Below are positions 7,260 through 7,972 of a stretch of 7,972 nucleotides of DNA, piece by piece. Position numbers and translations under genes: made by a program. This DNA is from DASQDN01 sp035630195 (lineage in GTDB: Bacteria > Acidobacteriota > Terriglobia > Bryobacterales > Bryobacteraceae): the NCBI GenBank assembly GCA_035630195.1, contig DASQLD010000686.1, forward strand, positions 1 through 7,972, written 5' to 3'. The stretch's first letter is position 1; each line of letters begins with the position of its first letter. Below the pieces are notes generated by a model. The model saw only the letters and a list, made by a program, of their open reading frames with translations, was not told where the DNA came from and did not search any database.

Positions 7260-7270
7260 ACAGCCCGCGC

Positions 7271-7972
7271 TCACGCTTTTGGATGAGTCTTGTCGTAGAC
7301 CCGCATCAGATCCTCCAGAGATACCTGCGTGTACTTTTGCGTTGTGGATAGACGCGCATGTCCAAGAAGTTCCTGAATTGAGCGCAGATCTGCCCCTGCT
7401 GCCAGAAGGTGAGTCGCATAGGCGTGGCGAAAACTATGCGGGTGTAATTTCAACTGTGGTGAGTATGTATTTACGATCTTCCTTACGGTTGTGTCGGTCA
7501 GCCGAGCGCCTCGATAATTGAGAAAGAGCGCATTCTCTCCGGGTCGCGTAATCCGTTTGGAGAGATATTCGCGCAGTACCGACAAGGCTCGCTCCGTCAC
7601 AGGCATCTGTCTCTCTTTCTTGCCCTTGCCTCGAACGCGAACCCAACCTTCTGACCAGTCGACATCATCGAGGTCGAGCGATACCAACTCGCTGACCCGC
7701 ATGCCGCATCCATAGAGCATTTCTAGAATCGCTACGTCGCGTTCAGGGTAAGGCTGACCGGCTTTACCGCCTTCGGCAGCGGCATCGTTCAAGAGTTGAT
7801 TCGTCTGTTCAGCGGTCATGACTGCTGGTAGGAACTTAGGCGCCTTCGGAGTGCGTACGTGCCGTGCGATGTTCGAACTTATGATCCCGGTGTGTTGGAG
7901 ATGCTTGAACATGGATCGCACCGCCGCCAATTTGCGACGGATCGTTACCGCGCTTAGCTCCGCCTGATACAG
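7271..7972 (-). CDS. xerC: Tyrosine recombinase XerC (5' end cut by window edge)
   Basis: This site-specific recombinase resolves chromosome dimers at dif together with XerD. About 233 residues are visible, and the frame stays open to the window edge, upstream of a TTG at 7930 that is internal (the preceding residues, such as AELSAVTIRRK, fit the family). Full-length proteins are about 300, so roughly 70 N-terminal residues are missing. The catalytic set is complete, counting from the first whole codon at the edge: R92 in GMRVSEL, K116 in GKGKK, H179 and R182 in HSFRH, H205 in LLGHA, and nucleophile Y214 in QKYTQV. The C-terminal VYDKTHPKA resembles the XerC ending (VYDxxHPRA) more than XerD. 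It is a housekeeping-type recombinase, not an obvious phage or integron integrase. The stop codon lies 11 nt from the kinase stop, and no terminator is visible between the convergent genes. Confidence 0.9.
   Translation of the reverse strand: MYQAELSAVTIRRKLAAVRSMFKHLQHTGIISSNIARHVRTPKAPKFLPAVMTAEQTNQLLNDAAAEGGKAGQPYPERDVAILEMLYGCGMRVSELVSLDLDDVDWSEGWVRVRGKGKKERQMPVTERALSVLREYLSKRITRPGENALFLNYRGARLTDTTVRKIVNTYSPQLKLHPHSFRHAYATHLLAAGADLRSIQELLGHARLSTTQKYTQVSLEDLMRVYDKTHPKA

Noticed and set aside
7233..7268. GCGGGC/GCCCGC inverted repeat as a terminator between kinase and xerC
   Set aside because: The stem is only 6 bp with a 24 nt loop and there is no following T tract on either strand.
7271..7972. 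Tyrosine recombinase as a sign of a phage, integron or genomic island
   Set aside because: The sequence is XerC-like to its C-terminal end, and there is no adjacent attachment-site repeat, tRNA or phage gene in the window.

Overview
The window looks like chromosomal DNA from a soil-type bacterium, most likely an Acidobacteriota member. This rests on moderate GC, a quinoprotein partnered with a two-haem cytochrome whose second half resembles haem domains common in Acidobacteria, Planctomycetes and Verrucomicrobia, and an acidobacterial-looking XerC. The assignment is inference from protein style; no rRNA or marker gene is present.

Left half (1-3727, minus strand): a tight three-gene operon read right to left. 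It holds a periplasmic di-haem cytochrome c (3727-2948), a periplasmic PQQ-dependent alcohol dehydrogenase (2951-1323, joined to the cytochrome by an ATGA overlap), and an ethanolamine-permease-like APC transporter (GTG at 1310, running off the left edge). The permease has no ATG start and no stop inside the window, but its frame is open for all of 1-1310. The dehydrogenase keeps its metal and PQQ-site residues and carries the Asp-x-Asp pair typical of lanthanide-dependent (XoxF/PedH-type) enzymes. The probable scheme is periplasmic alcohol oxidation, electron transfer to the neighbouring cytochrome, and uptake of a small amine or amino acid by the permease.

Middle (3728-3829): a short divergent intergenic region. 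A good extended -10 element sits so close to the cytochrome ATG that the operon transcript may be leaderless.

Right half (3800-7259, plus strand): two sensory genes. One is a stand-alone MEDS-domain protein (the sensory domain family of methanogens, methylotrophs and DcmR). The other is an 837-residue soluble histidine kinase with three PAS domains, a GAF domain, HisKA and HATPase_c. Neither contains a receiver or DNA-binding domain, and no response regulator is in the window. Their divergent placement next to the quinoprotein operon suggests, without proof, that they sense its substrate or physiological state.

Right end (7271-7972, minus strand): most of a XerC-type tyrosine recombinase, convergent with the kinase and cut by the window edge. 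I found no tRNA, rRNA, CRISPR array, insertion sequence or convincing terminator.
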